Source of the DNA: Gp6-AA40 sp046765795
GTDB lineage: Bacteria; Acidobacteriota; Vicinamibacteria; Vicinamibacterales; UBA2999
Length of the DNA stretch: 11,381 bases
Direction: 5' to 3'
Assembly: GCA_046765795.1 (NCBI GenBank)
Contig: JBKPRH010000475.1
Coordinates: 1-11,381, forward strand
This document shows positions 1 through 5,839 of this stretch, piece after piece; the stretch's first letter is position 1, and the number at the start of each line of letters is the position of its first letter. Position numbers and translations under genes: made by a program. The notes below the pieces were generated by a model, which was not told the DNA's origin, searched no databases, and saw nothing but the letters and a program-made list of their open reading frames with translations.

Positions 1-1
1 G

Positions 2-211
2 ATCCCGACGATCGTGATCTCCGGCGGCAATCAGCCTCAGGAACACATCGAGGCGCAGCGGCTGCTGGCGACCGCGTCACGCGGTGGCCACCACGTCATT
101 GCGACGCGCAGCAGCCATTGGATCCAGTTCGATGAGCCGGAGCGTGTAACGGCGGCGGTTCGGGAGCTGGTGGATCAGTCTCAGGCTGCAGCGCCGCGCG
201 TGCGTCCCTGA
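2..211 (+). CDS. Alpha/beta hydrolase, C-terminal end (5' partial)
   Basis: The reading frame is open from the left edge to a TGA at 209-211, so only about 69 C-terminal residues are visible. They begin IPTIVISGGNQ, which fits the strand and loop that usually carry the acid residue, and continue to a typical end with the motif SSHWIQFDEPERV. In alpha/beta hydrolases the His of an S-x-HW-I-Q-D-x-P motif is the catalytic base, and a final helix (TAAVRELVD here) closes the domain. The nucleophile elbow and oxyanion loop lie outside the window, so the substrate cannot be named. The last 116 bases overlap, on the opposite strand, the 3' end of the His-rich secreted protein gene. Family assignment is fairly firm; the enzyme type is unknown. 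Confidence 0.75.
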   Translation: MPTIVISGGNQPQEHIEAQRLLATASRGGHHVIATRSSHWIQFDEPERVTAAVRELVDQSQAAAPRVRP

Positions 212-452
212 CCATTCGATCGCAGTGTTCCGCCGCTTGCGCCATGCGCGTGCCGCGGTGATGTTGCGCCATCGCCTCATGGCGGGCGATGTGCTCAGCC
301 GCGTTGTGCTGCGCGACCGCGGTGGGAGCGGCCTTTGGCACGTAGACCCACGCGCGGAGCTCGGGACGATACACGTAAGGCGCTTGTGCGCTGGCGACAG
401 TTGGTATCAGCAGCGCAACGGCCGCAGTGACAAAGAGAGCGAGGCGTTTCAT
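96..452 (-). CDS. Small secreted His-rich protein
   Basis: This encodes 118 residues starting at ATG 452. The open frame extends further upstream, but the start at 452 puts a clean Sec signal peptide first: MKR, a hydrophobic core, and a likely cleavage after VASAQA near residue 24. The mature part has a YRPELRAWVYVP segment and then an Ala/His-rich helix-like stretch (residues 48-88) with H49, H54, H58, H64, H65 and the motif AEHCDRMVRDAR. This resembles small exported His-rich proteins of unknown function common in environmental bacteria. The proline-rich last 30 residues lie antisense to the hydrolase and do not look conserved, so a natural end may have been lost. It is 76 bp downstream of the Cys-containing secreted protein and probably cotranscribed with it. 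Metal binding is inferred from composition only. Confidence 0.6.
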   Translation of the reverse strand: MKRLALFVTAAVALLIPTVASAQAPYVYRPELRAWVYVPKAAPTAVAQHNAAEHIARHEAMAQHHRGTRMAQAAEHCDRMVRDARAALQPETDPPAPEPPPLHAPAHRTGSNGCCASQ

Positions 453-528
453 GATGACCCTGCCTTTCTGAACGAATGCGTACATCGAGTCGTGCGCGCG
501 CACGACGTGAGTCGTCAGCGGATGGCCA

Positions 529-876
529 TCACAAACGAAGAACGAACGACAGTGCGGGCGCGCGTTGGGCGGTGGGCCGATGAAGTGCGAGCGACGTGTG
601 GCTCGCGGCACTCAGTGTTGGTGCCACGCTCGCAGCGGGCAGGAAAGGCACAGTGTGGAGAACGGGCCGGTCGTCCTTTGCGATGAACGGGTAATTCGTG
701 ACAAGGGCTCCGCATTCGGCCCTCTCGTTGATAACGGCCGCAAACCCGTTCTCCACCGCTTCGTCATGACAGAATTCAGTCGTCGTTTGTGATCCGCACC
801 ACACGTGACACATGGCGGGGAGGACCGGTAAGCCGGTCAGCGTGACGACGATGAACGCTACCGTGAGTCGAAGCAT
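529..876 (-). CDS. Small secreted Cys-containing protein
   Basis: This encodes 115 residues from ATG 876. An in-frame TTG at 912 would add 12 residues, but it dilutes the signal peptide and is less likely. The N-terminus MLRLTVAFIVVTLTGLPVLP is a Sec-type signal. It is followed by the cysteines C23, C27 (C-H-V-W-C), C36 (in FCHDE) and C55 (AECG), then by a low-complexity Ala/Ser/Pro/His tail ending in a hydrophobic strand-like SFVLRL. No domain is recognised. The pattern of cysteines just after cleavage, CHD, ECG and a short hydrophobic C-terminus recalls uncharacterised exported proteins sometimes found near metal-resistance genes. That is a recollection and not a demonstrated match. The gene is first in a putative two-gene unit with the His-rich protein and is divergent from the + strand gene that follows. 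Confidence 0.55.
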   Translation of the reverse strand: MLRLTVAFIVVTLTGLPVLPAMCHVWCGSQTTTEFCHDEAVENGFAAVINERAECGALVTNYPFIAKDDRPVLHTVPFLPAASVAPTLSAASHTSLALHRPTAQRAPALSFVLRL

Positions 877-911
877 TGCCGTGCCTGGTACATGCGTGAG
901 GAGCAACGGCA

Positions 912-1390
912 ATGCCAGCGATGGAATGCGTCAAACGCGCCCAAAAACCACCGCGCGCGACGGTGACGGGGCGAGTTATTTCACGGGAGCCGCGAAAACT
1001 CCCGCACGAGACGAGAGTGACGTATCAGGAACTCGAGCGAATGCTGCCAAACGGCCTTCACGATGCCGAACTCATGAAGGTCGACATCGACTATGAAGGC
1101 TGTCGCGCCATCTTTGAAGTGAATCTCGACGTGAGTGCGCGCGAAGACGAGGAGCGATATCGACGGGGGCGGATCACTTTCTCCGATGTTGCGTTTGTCG
1201 CGATTGATCCGCCTGCCGTTGCGGGTGTCCTTGGCCCTCCATGATAGGCGCCGGCGATGGACAGCCGTCGACGGCACCGTGTAGTCTGCCTGTGCTTCCA
1301 AAGGATTGTTTTCTGTGTTGGCTGTTCGTTGTTCGGTCGAACAGCTTCATCCGAGTGGCCGCAAGGGCAGTCACGCACGAATGGCTTTGA
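912..1390 (+). pseudogene. Uncharacterised protein gene broken by a frameshift
   Basis: The first frame runs from ATG 912 to TGA 1242-1244 (110 residues). It carries a convincing protein core: YQELERMLPNGLHDAELM, then VDIDYEG, an acidic/Arg stretch EEERYRRGR-like, and FVAIDPP. A second frame, shifted by -1, then carries what looks like the rest of the same protein: GAGDGQPSTAPCSLPVLP, followed by CFLCWLFV, then SNSFIRVAARAVTHEWL and a TGA at 1388-1390. The order (LPNG-HDAEL, RRGR, I-x-PP, then LP, C/W/F-rich strand, NSFI-x-VAA, EWL) matches an uncharacterised small protein family as I remember it. The switch lies between about 1211 and 1255. GAGGAG at 898-903 is well placed for ATG 912; GTG 1017, just before TYQELERM, is an alternative start that fits the domain boundary. 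A sequencing error could produce the same picture. Function is unknown. Confidence 0.6.
984..1004. repeat. Short inverted repeat in the divergent region
   Basis: CGGGAG at 984-989 and CTCCCG at 999-1004 form a perfect 6-bp inverted repeat with a 9-base AT-containing spacer. If the + strand gene starts at GTG 1017, the repeat lies in the 140-bp divergent promoter region and could be an operator. If that gene starts at 912, the repeat is inside its coding sequence. This is weak evidence by itself in GC-rich DNA. Confidence 0.2.
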
Positions 1391-1422
1391 CACGCACGCC
1401 GAGCCCAAACAAAAGGTCCACG

Positions 1423-1695
1423 ATGAGGACTCGCAGACGAATGAGCATCGGCGTCGTGTGCGTCGCGCTTCTGCTGGGCAGCTGTCGTAGCCCGCAAGTT
1501 GCACCAAACGTCAGTCCAAGCACGATCCGCAGCGTCAAGGTTGGAACTGACGGTACAACCGGTCAGGACGATCCTGGGACCGCCTCTACGAACACGGCCA
1601 TGGGGACCGGACTCTGCGATCTACGACTACGCAATTCCGGGATGGGGCCTATCAAGCCCGAGCCGCTGGATTTACTTTGCGCACGGTTCGGTTGA
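1423..1695 (+). CDS. Short putative lipoprotein
   Basis: This encodes 90 residues starting at ATG 1423, preceded by AAAAGG at 1411-1416 with a 6-base spacer. The start MRTRRRMSIG followed by VVCVALLLGSC is a lipoprotein signal: a charged n-region, a hydrophobic core and a lipobox ending LLGSC, with the lipidated Cys at residue 21. The rest is Ser/Thr/Gly-rich with no domain I recognise. The final 30 residues (from about TAMGTG) contain two further cysteines. An overlapping frame (reading AIYDYAIPGWG, then SRWIYFAHG, in 1615-1690) looks about as protein-like in the same stretch. The true C-terminus may therefore lie in that frame after a frameshift, or the whole stretch may be decaying. It could also be no gene at all. 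Confidence 0.35.
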   Translation: MRTRRRMSIGVVCVALLLGSCRSPQVAPNVSPSTIRSVKVGTDGTTGQDDPGTASTNTAMGTGLCDLRLRNSGMGPIKPEPLDLLCARFG

Positions 1696-1823
1696 GACAG
1701 TGCATGCGAAACACCACCATCTGATTGCTGATGATCACGCGGTCTTCGAGACGCGTGCTGACCAACCGACGTTTGAGCGTCCCGACTTCGAATCGACGTT
1801 TCGATCGAACCGCTAGCTTTCGC

Positions 1824-1882
1824 AAGGGCGGCGGATGGTGGGTCTGCCTTCGACTTCGCTCAGGCCTCGGAAGACCCGCCTT
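1824..1882. repeat. REP-like intergenic hairpin
   Basis: Nested inverted repeats lie just downstream of the M28 peptidase stop. GGGTCT (1840-1845) pairs with AGACCC (1872-1877), and inside it GCCT (1846-1849) pairs with AGGC (1862-1865). Outside it AAGGGCGG (1824-1831) nearly matches the complement of CCGCCTT (1876-1882). The core CCTTCGACTTCGCTCAGG is of the kind often dispersed between genes in environmental bacterial genomes. There is no T-run on the minus-strand exit side, so it is not a classical intrinsic terminator. It could still act as a 3' stabilising hairpin for the peptidase mRNA. Confidence 0.5.
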
Positions 1883-1887
1883 ACGTC

Positions 1888-3609
1888 CTATTTCTTCAGC
1901 ATCGCCTCTCGCGTCGCCTTGAACTCGTTGCCCGGCTTCCACTCGGGGAACTTGCCGGCGTTGGCGACGTTGTAGCCGACGAGGAACAGCAGTTGCGCGT
2001 CCTCGGCCGCGCCTGAGAGATCCCAATCAGGTTTCACTTCGTCGGATGGCGCGTGATAGTCCTTGTTCGTGTACTCGTCACGTTTCTGCTGACTGTATTC
2101 GGCAGGCTTACCGACGAAATCGATACCGGTATCCGTGTAGAGCGCGGGCACGCCCTTCTTGGCGAAGTTGAAGTGATCGGACCGGTAATAGAAGCCCTTC
2201 TCTGATTCCGGGTCCGGCCTTAACGTGCGACCCTGCGTGGCAGCCGCCTCGCGGAGATAGTCGTCGAGATCGGACGCGCCCATGCCGATGACCGTGAGGT
2301 CCTTCGTCTTGCCCCACTGGTTCACGCCGTCGATGTTGATGGCGGCCAGCGTCTTCGCCAGCGGATACACCGGCTGTTCGGCGTAGTGTTGCGAGCCGAG
2401 CAGGCCCTGCTCCTCGGCGCCGACCATCAGGAACAGCATCGACCGTTTCGGCCGAGGCTCGACTGCAGTGAAGGCGCGGGCGATCTCGAGGACCTGCGCG
2501 ACGCCGGAGGCGTTGTCGAGCGCGCCGTTATAAATCTTGTCGCCGTTCACGGGCGCGCCGATGCCCAGGTGATCCCAGTGCGCGGTGTAGACGACCCACT
2601 GATCCTTGAGCTGCGGATCGCTGCCTTCGAGTTTCGCAAGCACGTTCTTCGACTGAATCGTGCGTAGTTTGTTGCTGATGGCGACCGAGGCCGAGAGGCC
2701 AAGCGGCACTGGACGGAACTCGCGCGTGAGCGCCTGCTTCTTCAGCGCGTCGAAGTCCTGGCCGGCCATCGACAGAATCTTCTTGGCCGCATCGAGCGAC
2801 ACCCAGCCTTCAATCGATGCGCGGCCCATGTTCTTGTCCGGCGTGATCAGATCAAATCGCTCGCCGAGGTTGCCCTGCACGACGGAGAACGGATACCCGG
2901 CCGGACCAGTCTCGTGGACGATGAGGATGCCGGCCGCGCCGCGGCGTGCGCCTTCCTCAAACTTGTAGGTCCAGCGGCCGTAGTAGGTCATCGCCTTGCC
3001 GTTGAACATCGAGGGATCGAGCTGCGAGGGATCGGACGCGCTGGGGATCTGCGGATCGTTGACCAGCACGACGATCGTCTTGCCTTTGACGTCAACGTCC
3101 TTGAAGTCGTCCCACTTGAACTCGGGGGCGGTGACGCCGTAGCCGGCGAAGACCAGCTCGGAGTTCTCGAGCGACGACGTATCGGTCACGCGCTTGGTCC
3201 ATGCGACCAGGTCATCGCGCCACTTGAACGTCGCCTTCTTGCCGTTGCCGCTGACAGTCAGTGGCCGCGTGTTGCTCGCCGTGATGCCAACGAGCGGCAG
3301 CGACTGGACGAACGTGCCGTCGGTATTGCCCGGCTGAAGGCCGATCTTCTTGAACTGGTCCTCGAGGAACTTGACGGTCAGCTCTTCGCCTTTCGAGCCA
3401 GGCGCTCGGCCTTCGAACTCGTCGGAGGAGAGCGTCTTGATGTCGGCCAGCATGCGACCGGCGTCGAAGGACGGCATTTTGGCGACAGCGACAGGCGCAG
3501 TCGTGTTGGGAGCAGGTGCCGCCGCCGCGGGTTGCTCGGTCGAACGCGAGCACGCCGAGACACCAATAAGCAGAAGCAACAGAACGCTACGTAACTTGAA
3601 GATACCCAT
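1888..3609 (-). CDS. M28 family zinc peptidase, lipoprotein
   Basis: This 573-residue protein is probably a cell-envelope aminopeptidase that removes N-terminal residues from peptides. The N-terminus has a lipoprotein signal with a lipobox ending LIGVSAC (Cys20), then an Ala/Pro/Thr linker to about residue 43. Residues 50-130 are the N-terminal part of the peptidase domain (SSDEFEGRAPGS). Residues 150-320 hold a PA-like insert (ELVFAGYGV, GKTIVVLVNDP, GAAGILIVHE). The catalytic domain follows with the complete M28 metal site: H344 and D346 (AHWDHLG), bridging D365 (GALDNASG), catalytic E399 and metal E400 (GAEEQGLLGS), D427 (NIDG) and H479 (RSDHFNFAKKGVPA). The late YHAPSDE motif (518-524) is also typical. 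All ligands are intact, so it should be active. ATG 3609 has no evident Shine-Dalgarno; an A-run precedes it. The gene stands alone, separated from the upstream gene by the inverted-repeat element. Confidence 0.93.
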   Translation of the reverse strand: MGIFKLRSVLLLLLIGVSACSRSTEQPAAAAPAPNTTAPVAVAKMPSFDAGRMLADIKTLSSDEFEGRAPGSKGEELTVKFLEDQFKKIGLQPGNTDGTFVQSLPLVGITASNTRPLTVSGNGKKATFKWRDDLVAWTKRVTDTSSLENSELVFAGYGVTAPEFKWDDFKDVDVKGKTIVVLVNDPQIPSASDPSQLDPSMFNGKAMTYYGRWTYKFEEGARRGAAGILIVHETGPAGYPFSVVQGNLGERFDLITPDKNMGRASIEGWVSLDAAKKILSMAGQDFDALKKQALTREFRPVPLGLSASVAISNKLRTIQSKNVLAKLEGSDPQLKDQWVVYTAHWDHLGIGAPVNGDKIYNGALDNASGVAQVLEIARAFTAVEPRPKRSMLFLMVGAEEQGLLGSQHYAEQPVYPLAKTLAAINIDGVNQWGKTKDLTVIGMGASDLDDYLREAAATQGRTLRPDPESEKGFYYRSDHFNFAKKGVPALYTDTGIDFVGKPAEYSQQKRDEYTNKDYHAPSDEVKPDWDLSGAAEDAQLLFLVGYNVANAGKFPEWKPGNEFKATREAMLKK

Positions 3610-3618
3610 GACTTTTTT

Positions 3619-3747
3619 TTAGCACAGGCCACAGAGTCCACAGAGGACTGTGCTGATTGAGACTGCGGCAGGGCCGGCCTCCGGCCGGCGTGCCGCGCTT
3701 GCGCAGCCTGCCGCAGTCCGCTGTCGTCTCTGTGCTCTCTGTGTTAA
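3619..3747. repeat. CACAGAG-type inverted-repeat element
   Basis: This intergenic element is roughly palindromic over about 130 bp. Its inner stem is a perfect 12-bp inverted repeat, GACTGCGGCAGG (3661-3672) and CCTGCCGCAGTC (3707-3718). The loop contains a second perfect hairpin, GGCCGG (3672-3677) with CCGGCC (3681-3686). The outer parts carry related repeat motifs: TTAGCACAG and ACAGAG copies on the left (3619-3646), and on the right the complement of TTAACACAGAG and GCACAGAG (3728-3747). The left half also holds its own 7-bp stem, AGCACAG (3621-3627) with CTGTGCT (3648-3654). There is no open reading frame of a transposase. It looks like a small non-autonomous palindromic repeat between the M28 gene and the decarboxylase-like gene. 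The adjacent T-run (3613-3620) is on the wrong side for a minus-strand terminator. Confidence 0.6.
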
Positions 3748-3776
3748 GGCTTTCGTGACACGTGAAATCAGAGGAT

Positions 3777-4571
3777 TCACGCCCGCGCGAAGACCATCCC
3801 GAAGCCTTGCACGCGCGGATTCAGCCCCAGCATGCGTACCCCGTTCATGAGTCCGTGCGGTGTGGACGACACCACCGGCGCGCCGATCTCTTTCTCGAGG
3901 GGAACAATCACATCGAGCGTGCGCAACGCGCCGCACGACATGACCAGCGCATCGGCCTTACGCGACGCCGCATAGGATTCCATCCCGAGCTTGTGCAGGA
4001 TCGGCCCGGTGTTCATGCCTTCGGGCACCGAGATGACCCCGAGCCCCTTAGCGGATGTGACCTCGAAGCCGTACTCCTCGAGGAAGATCTTCAGCCGGCC
4101 CGTCACCTCGTCGGTGTAGGCCGTGGCCAGCGCAACGCGTTTGGCGCCAGCCGTGCGCAGGCCGTCGAGAAGACCGTTGCTCTGTGTCGTCGCCTTGACG
4201 CCGGTCGCCTTCGTCACGCGCTGCATCAACTCTTCGTGGAACTGCCGGCCTTTGTAGAACGTCAGCGACGACCCGAAGACGGAGATGACCTTGGCGCCAC
4301 GCTTGGCCAGCGCTTCAGCAACCGGCACGACGCGCGGAATCGCTTCTTCGTAGCCCTGAATCGTCATGCCACCGGGCAAGCCCACGCCGTCGCCGAGGAA
4401 CTCGACGCCGGTCGGATACAGCCGCTTCGCGTCGGGAGGAATCGGGTAGTCCTTCGGTGGGAAAATCAATCCCAGCGCAGGCTCGTTCGCGCCGAACACG
4501 GGCGAGGTCAGCAGTGCGCCGGCGGTGGTGACGCCGGCGATTCGAACGAATTCGCGACGTGTCGTCGTCAT
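3777..4571 (-). CDS. Arylmalonate decarboxylase-like protein (Asp/Glu racemase superfamily), Tat-exported
   Basis: This encodes 264 residues from ATG 4571; a TTG at 4592 would add seven residues in front of the signal and is less likely. TTTRREFVRIAG and a hydrophobic run to TSPVFGA form a twin-arginine signal peptide (about residues 1-28). The remainder aligns by eye along its whole length with bacterial arylmalonate decarboxylase, which removes CO2 from prochiral malonates without a cofactor: GLIFPP, KRLYP, the oxyanion-hole loop VFGSSLTFYKG (G100-S101-S102), ATAYTDEV (Y152), and VMSCGALRTLD with the catalytic cysteine C213. The second cysteine of Glu/Asp racemases and maleate isomerases is replaced here by G100, as in the decarboxylase. 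The decarboxylase has G-T-S at the loop where this has G-S-S. The known enzyme is cytoplasmic, so a Tat signal is unusual. It lies 43 bp after the SnoaL-like gene, probably in one transcript. The substrate is not determined. Confidence 0.85.
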   Translation of the reverse strand: MTTTRREFVRIAGVTTAGALLTSPVFGANEPALGLIFPPKDYPIPPDAKRLYPTGVEFLGDGVGLPGGMTIQGYEEAIPRVVPVAEALAKRGAKVISVFGSSLTFYKGRQFHEELMQRVTKATGVKATTQSNGLLDGLRTAGAKRVALATAYTDEVTGRLKIFLEEYGFEVTSAKGLGVISVPEGMNTGPILHKLGMESYAASRKADALVMSCGALRTLDVIVPLEKEIGAPVVSSTPHGLMNGVRMLGLNPRVQGFGMVFARA

Positions 4572-4614
4572 AGCGGAACTACTGTAACTCAAAACGAAAG
4601 TCGCGAAGGACGCG

Positions 4615-5547
4615 CTACCGCGGCGCGGGCGGGTTCTTCGTCGCCGCGTCCCAGTGTTCCTGGATCATCCCGTTTTCCACGCGAACCATGTCGAACCAGT
4701 ACGCCGGATACGTCTGATTGGGATCATCCGGATCCTTCTCCGCGCGCTTGACGATGAGGAAGACGTAGGGGCCGCTGGCGAACATCAGCGTCGGCTTGGT
4801 TTTCCAGCCGGCTTGAATCGGCTCTGGCTTCCGGATTCGGCTGAAGAATTCGACGAACGCGGCGCGCCCAGTCGGCACGTTGGGATTGTGCTGGATGTAG
4901 GTCGGCGCCATGACCTTTTCGGCGAGCTCGACGTGGCCGTACTGCAGGATGTCCTTGAACTCCACCGTCGCGATCTCGAGGTTCTTCTTTTCCTCCGGCG
5001 AGTAGTCAAACTTCACCTTGTCGTAATCGATGCCATCCGGCGCTCCGCCGCGAGGCGTGCCTTTGGCCTTCAGCGCGTAGTCCCAATGTTCAGCGACCTT
5101 GCCGTTCTCGATGCGCAGCATGTCGTAGGTGTTGTACTTATAGGTCTTCGACGGATCGGCGGGATCCTTGCCTTCGCGCTCCCAGATGAGCACGACGAAA
5201 TCCCCTTTCGCGAACTGCACCACCGGTGGATTCGCGAACTCCTTGGGAGGCGGTGTGACGGGCCCACCCGCGGCCTTGAACCGCTCGCCGAAGATCTTCA
5301 TGAAACCTGCGCGACCGGTTGGGAAGTTGATGTTGTGCTGAATATAGCTGTCGGCCTGATATTTGGCCGTGGCGTCGAGGTTGCGGCCCTCGAGGCATTC
5401 GAGCCACCAGTTCCGCACGTGCTGCAGGTTGGCTTTCTCCTTCGCGTTCATGGCGTTTGAGGTGCGCGTCTCGGCGCGAGGGAGCGCGACGGCCAACCCG
5501 AGCAACCCCACAGCGAACACCACACGCACGCCGATCGACGTCCTCAT
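4615..5547 (-). CDS. Exported protein with two tandem SnoaL/NTF2-like domains
   Basis: This encodes 310 residues. ATG 5547 is preceded by a near-perfect AGGAGGT Shine-Dalgarno. A Sec signal peptide (residues 1-25, ALPRAE at the end) leads into two copies of a SnoaL-like fold. Repeat 1 spans about 36-160 and repeat 2 about 183-303. Each has the same landmarks: YIQHN (68-72 and 217-221), PTGRAGF/PTGRAAF, an F-V-L-I strand followed by KDPADPSKTY or KDPDDPNQTY, YDMLRIENGKV or FDMVRVENGMI, and EHWD (153-156 and 297-300). SnoaL-like single-domain proteins of this type act as small hydrolases, isomerases or cyclases or bind ligands; the His of YIQHN and the EHWD pair sit in the pocket. Retention of both sets suggests two working pockets or an internal dimer. 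The gene is upstream of and probably cotranscribed with the decarboxylase-like gene. The reaction is unknown. Confidence 0.85.
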   Translation of the reverse strand: MRTSIGVRVVFAVGLLGLAVALPRAETRTSNAMNAKEKANLQHVRNWWLECLEGRNLDATAKYQADSYIQHNINFPTGRAGFMKIFGERFKAAGGPVTPPPKEFANPPVVQFAKGDFVVLIWEREGKDPADPSKTYKYNTYDMLRIENGKVAEHWDYALKAKGTPRGGAPDGIDYDKVKFDYSPEEKKNLEIATVEFKDILQYGHVELAEKVMAPTYIQHNPNVPTGRAAFVEFFSRIRKPEPIQAGWKTKPTLMFASGPYVFLIVKRAEKDPDDPNQTYPAYWFDMVRVENGMIQEHWDAATKNPPAPR

Positions 5548-5552
5548 GCTCT

Positions 5553-5559
5553 ACCTCCT
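5553..5559 (-). promoter_or_regulatory. Strong ribosome binding site of the SnoaL-like gene
   Basis: AGGAGGT on the minus strand ends 5 bases before ATG 5547. It is the strongest Shine-Dalgarno in the window and fixes that start. It suggests high translation of the exported SnoaL-like protein; the downstream decarboxylase-like gene has no comparable site. Confidence 0.7.
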
Positions 5560-5664
5560 GTAACGGTTCTCAGGGACGCGCGGCATGATAACGACGAACC
5601 GGAAGGCGGGCAAGCCCGCGATTGATCGCGGCTGCCGATTCATCCATCTGCTGGGGACTTTCAA

Positions 5665-5770
5665 TCCTGAGCCGGACAGGAACTGCAATTGGTCGGAGTC
5701 ATCGCGAGCGGGTCTAAACGACGACGTAGACCTCTCGTAGGCGGCGAAATCGTAGACGTGAACTTTGGCG
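5665..5770 (-). pseudogene. Remnant related to the C-terminus of the FemAB-like gene
   Basis: The minus strand here reads VYDFAAYERSTS, then RPARDDSD. This mirrors VYDSAAYERYTS, RRTRDES at the C-terminus of the intact FemAB-like protein encoded at 7477-8544. The DNA agrees too. Over 35 bases around the complement of the AAYER codons (about 5726-5760 against 7561-7595) I count five mismatches, and TCATCGCGAG is shared exactly nearby. The similarity fades on both sides: upstream (toward 5838) the frame reads TASAVAKRGAKVHVYD, with no match to the FemAB sequence, and the downstream part is not coding-like. I read it as the tail of a second, lost FemAB-type gene. It occupies most of the 292-bp gap between the SDR and SnoaL-like genes, where I see nothing else. 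Confidence 0.5.
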
Positions 5771-5839
5771 CCGCGTTTGGCCACCGCAGATGCCGTCCAT
5801 TGAGAGAGTGAGACGATTCGCAGTCGTGACGTCATACCC

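Noticed and set aside
877..1016. Sigma-70 promoter for the secreted-protein pair (TTGACG about 60 bases upstream of ATG 876)
   Set aside because: No convincing -10 hexamer at 16-18 bases from it; the -35-like match alone is common by chance.
2914..3594. + strand open frame of 226 codons
   Set aside because: It is antisense to the M28 peptidase gene, whose metal site is complete; it is a GC-rich shadow frame.
3613..3654. T-run next to a hairpin (AGCACAG / CTGTGCT) as an intrinsic terminator
   Set aside because: For a minus-strand transcript the run is read as A after the hairpin, and on the + strand the T-run comes before the hairpin, so neither direction fits. No + strand gene ends there.
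3762..4751. Long + strand open frame (329 codons)
   Set aside because: It is antisense to the decarboxylase-like and SnoaL-like genes, which have clear family motifs. Its protein is Arg/His-rich with no domain.
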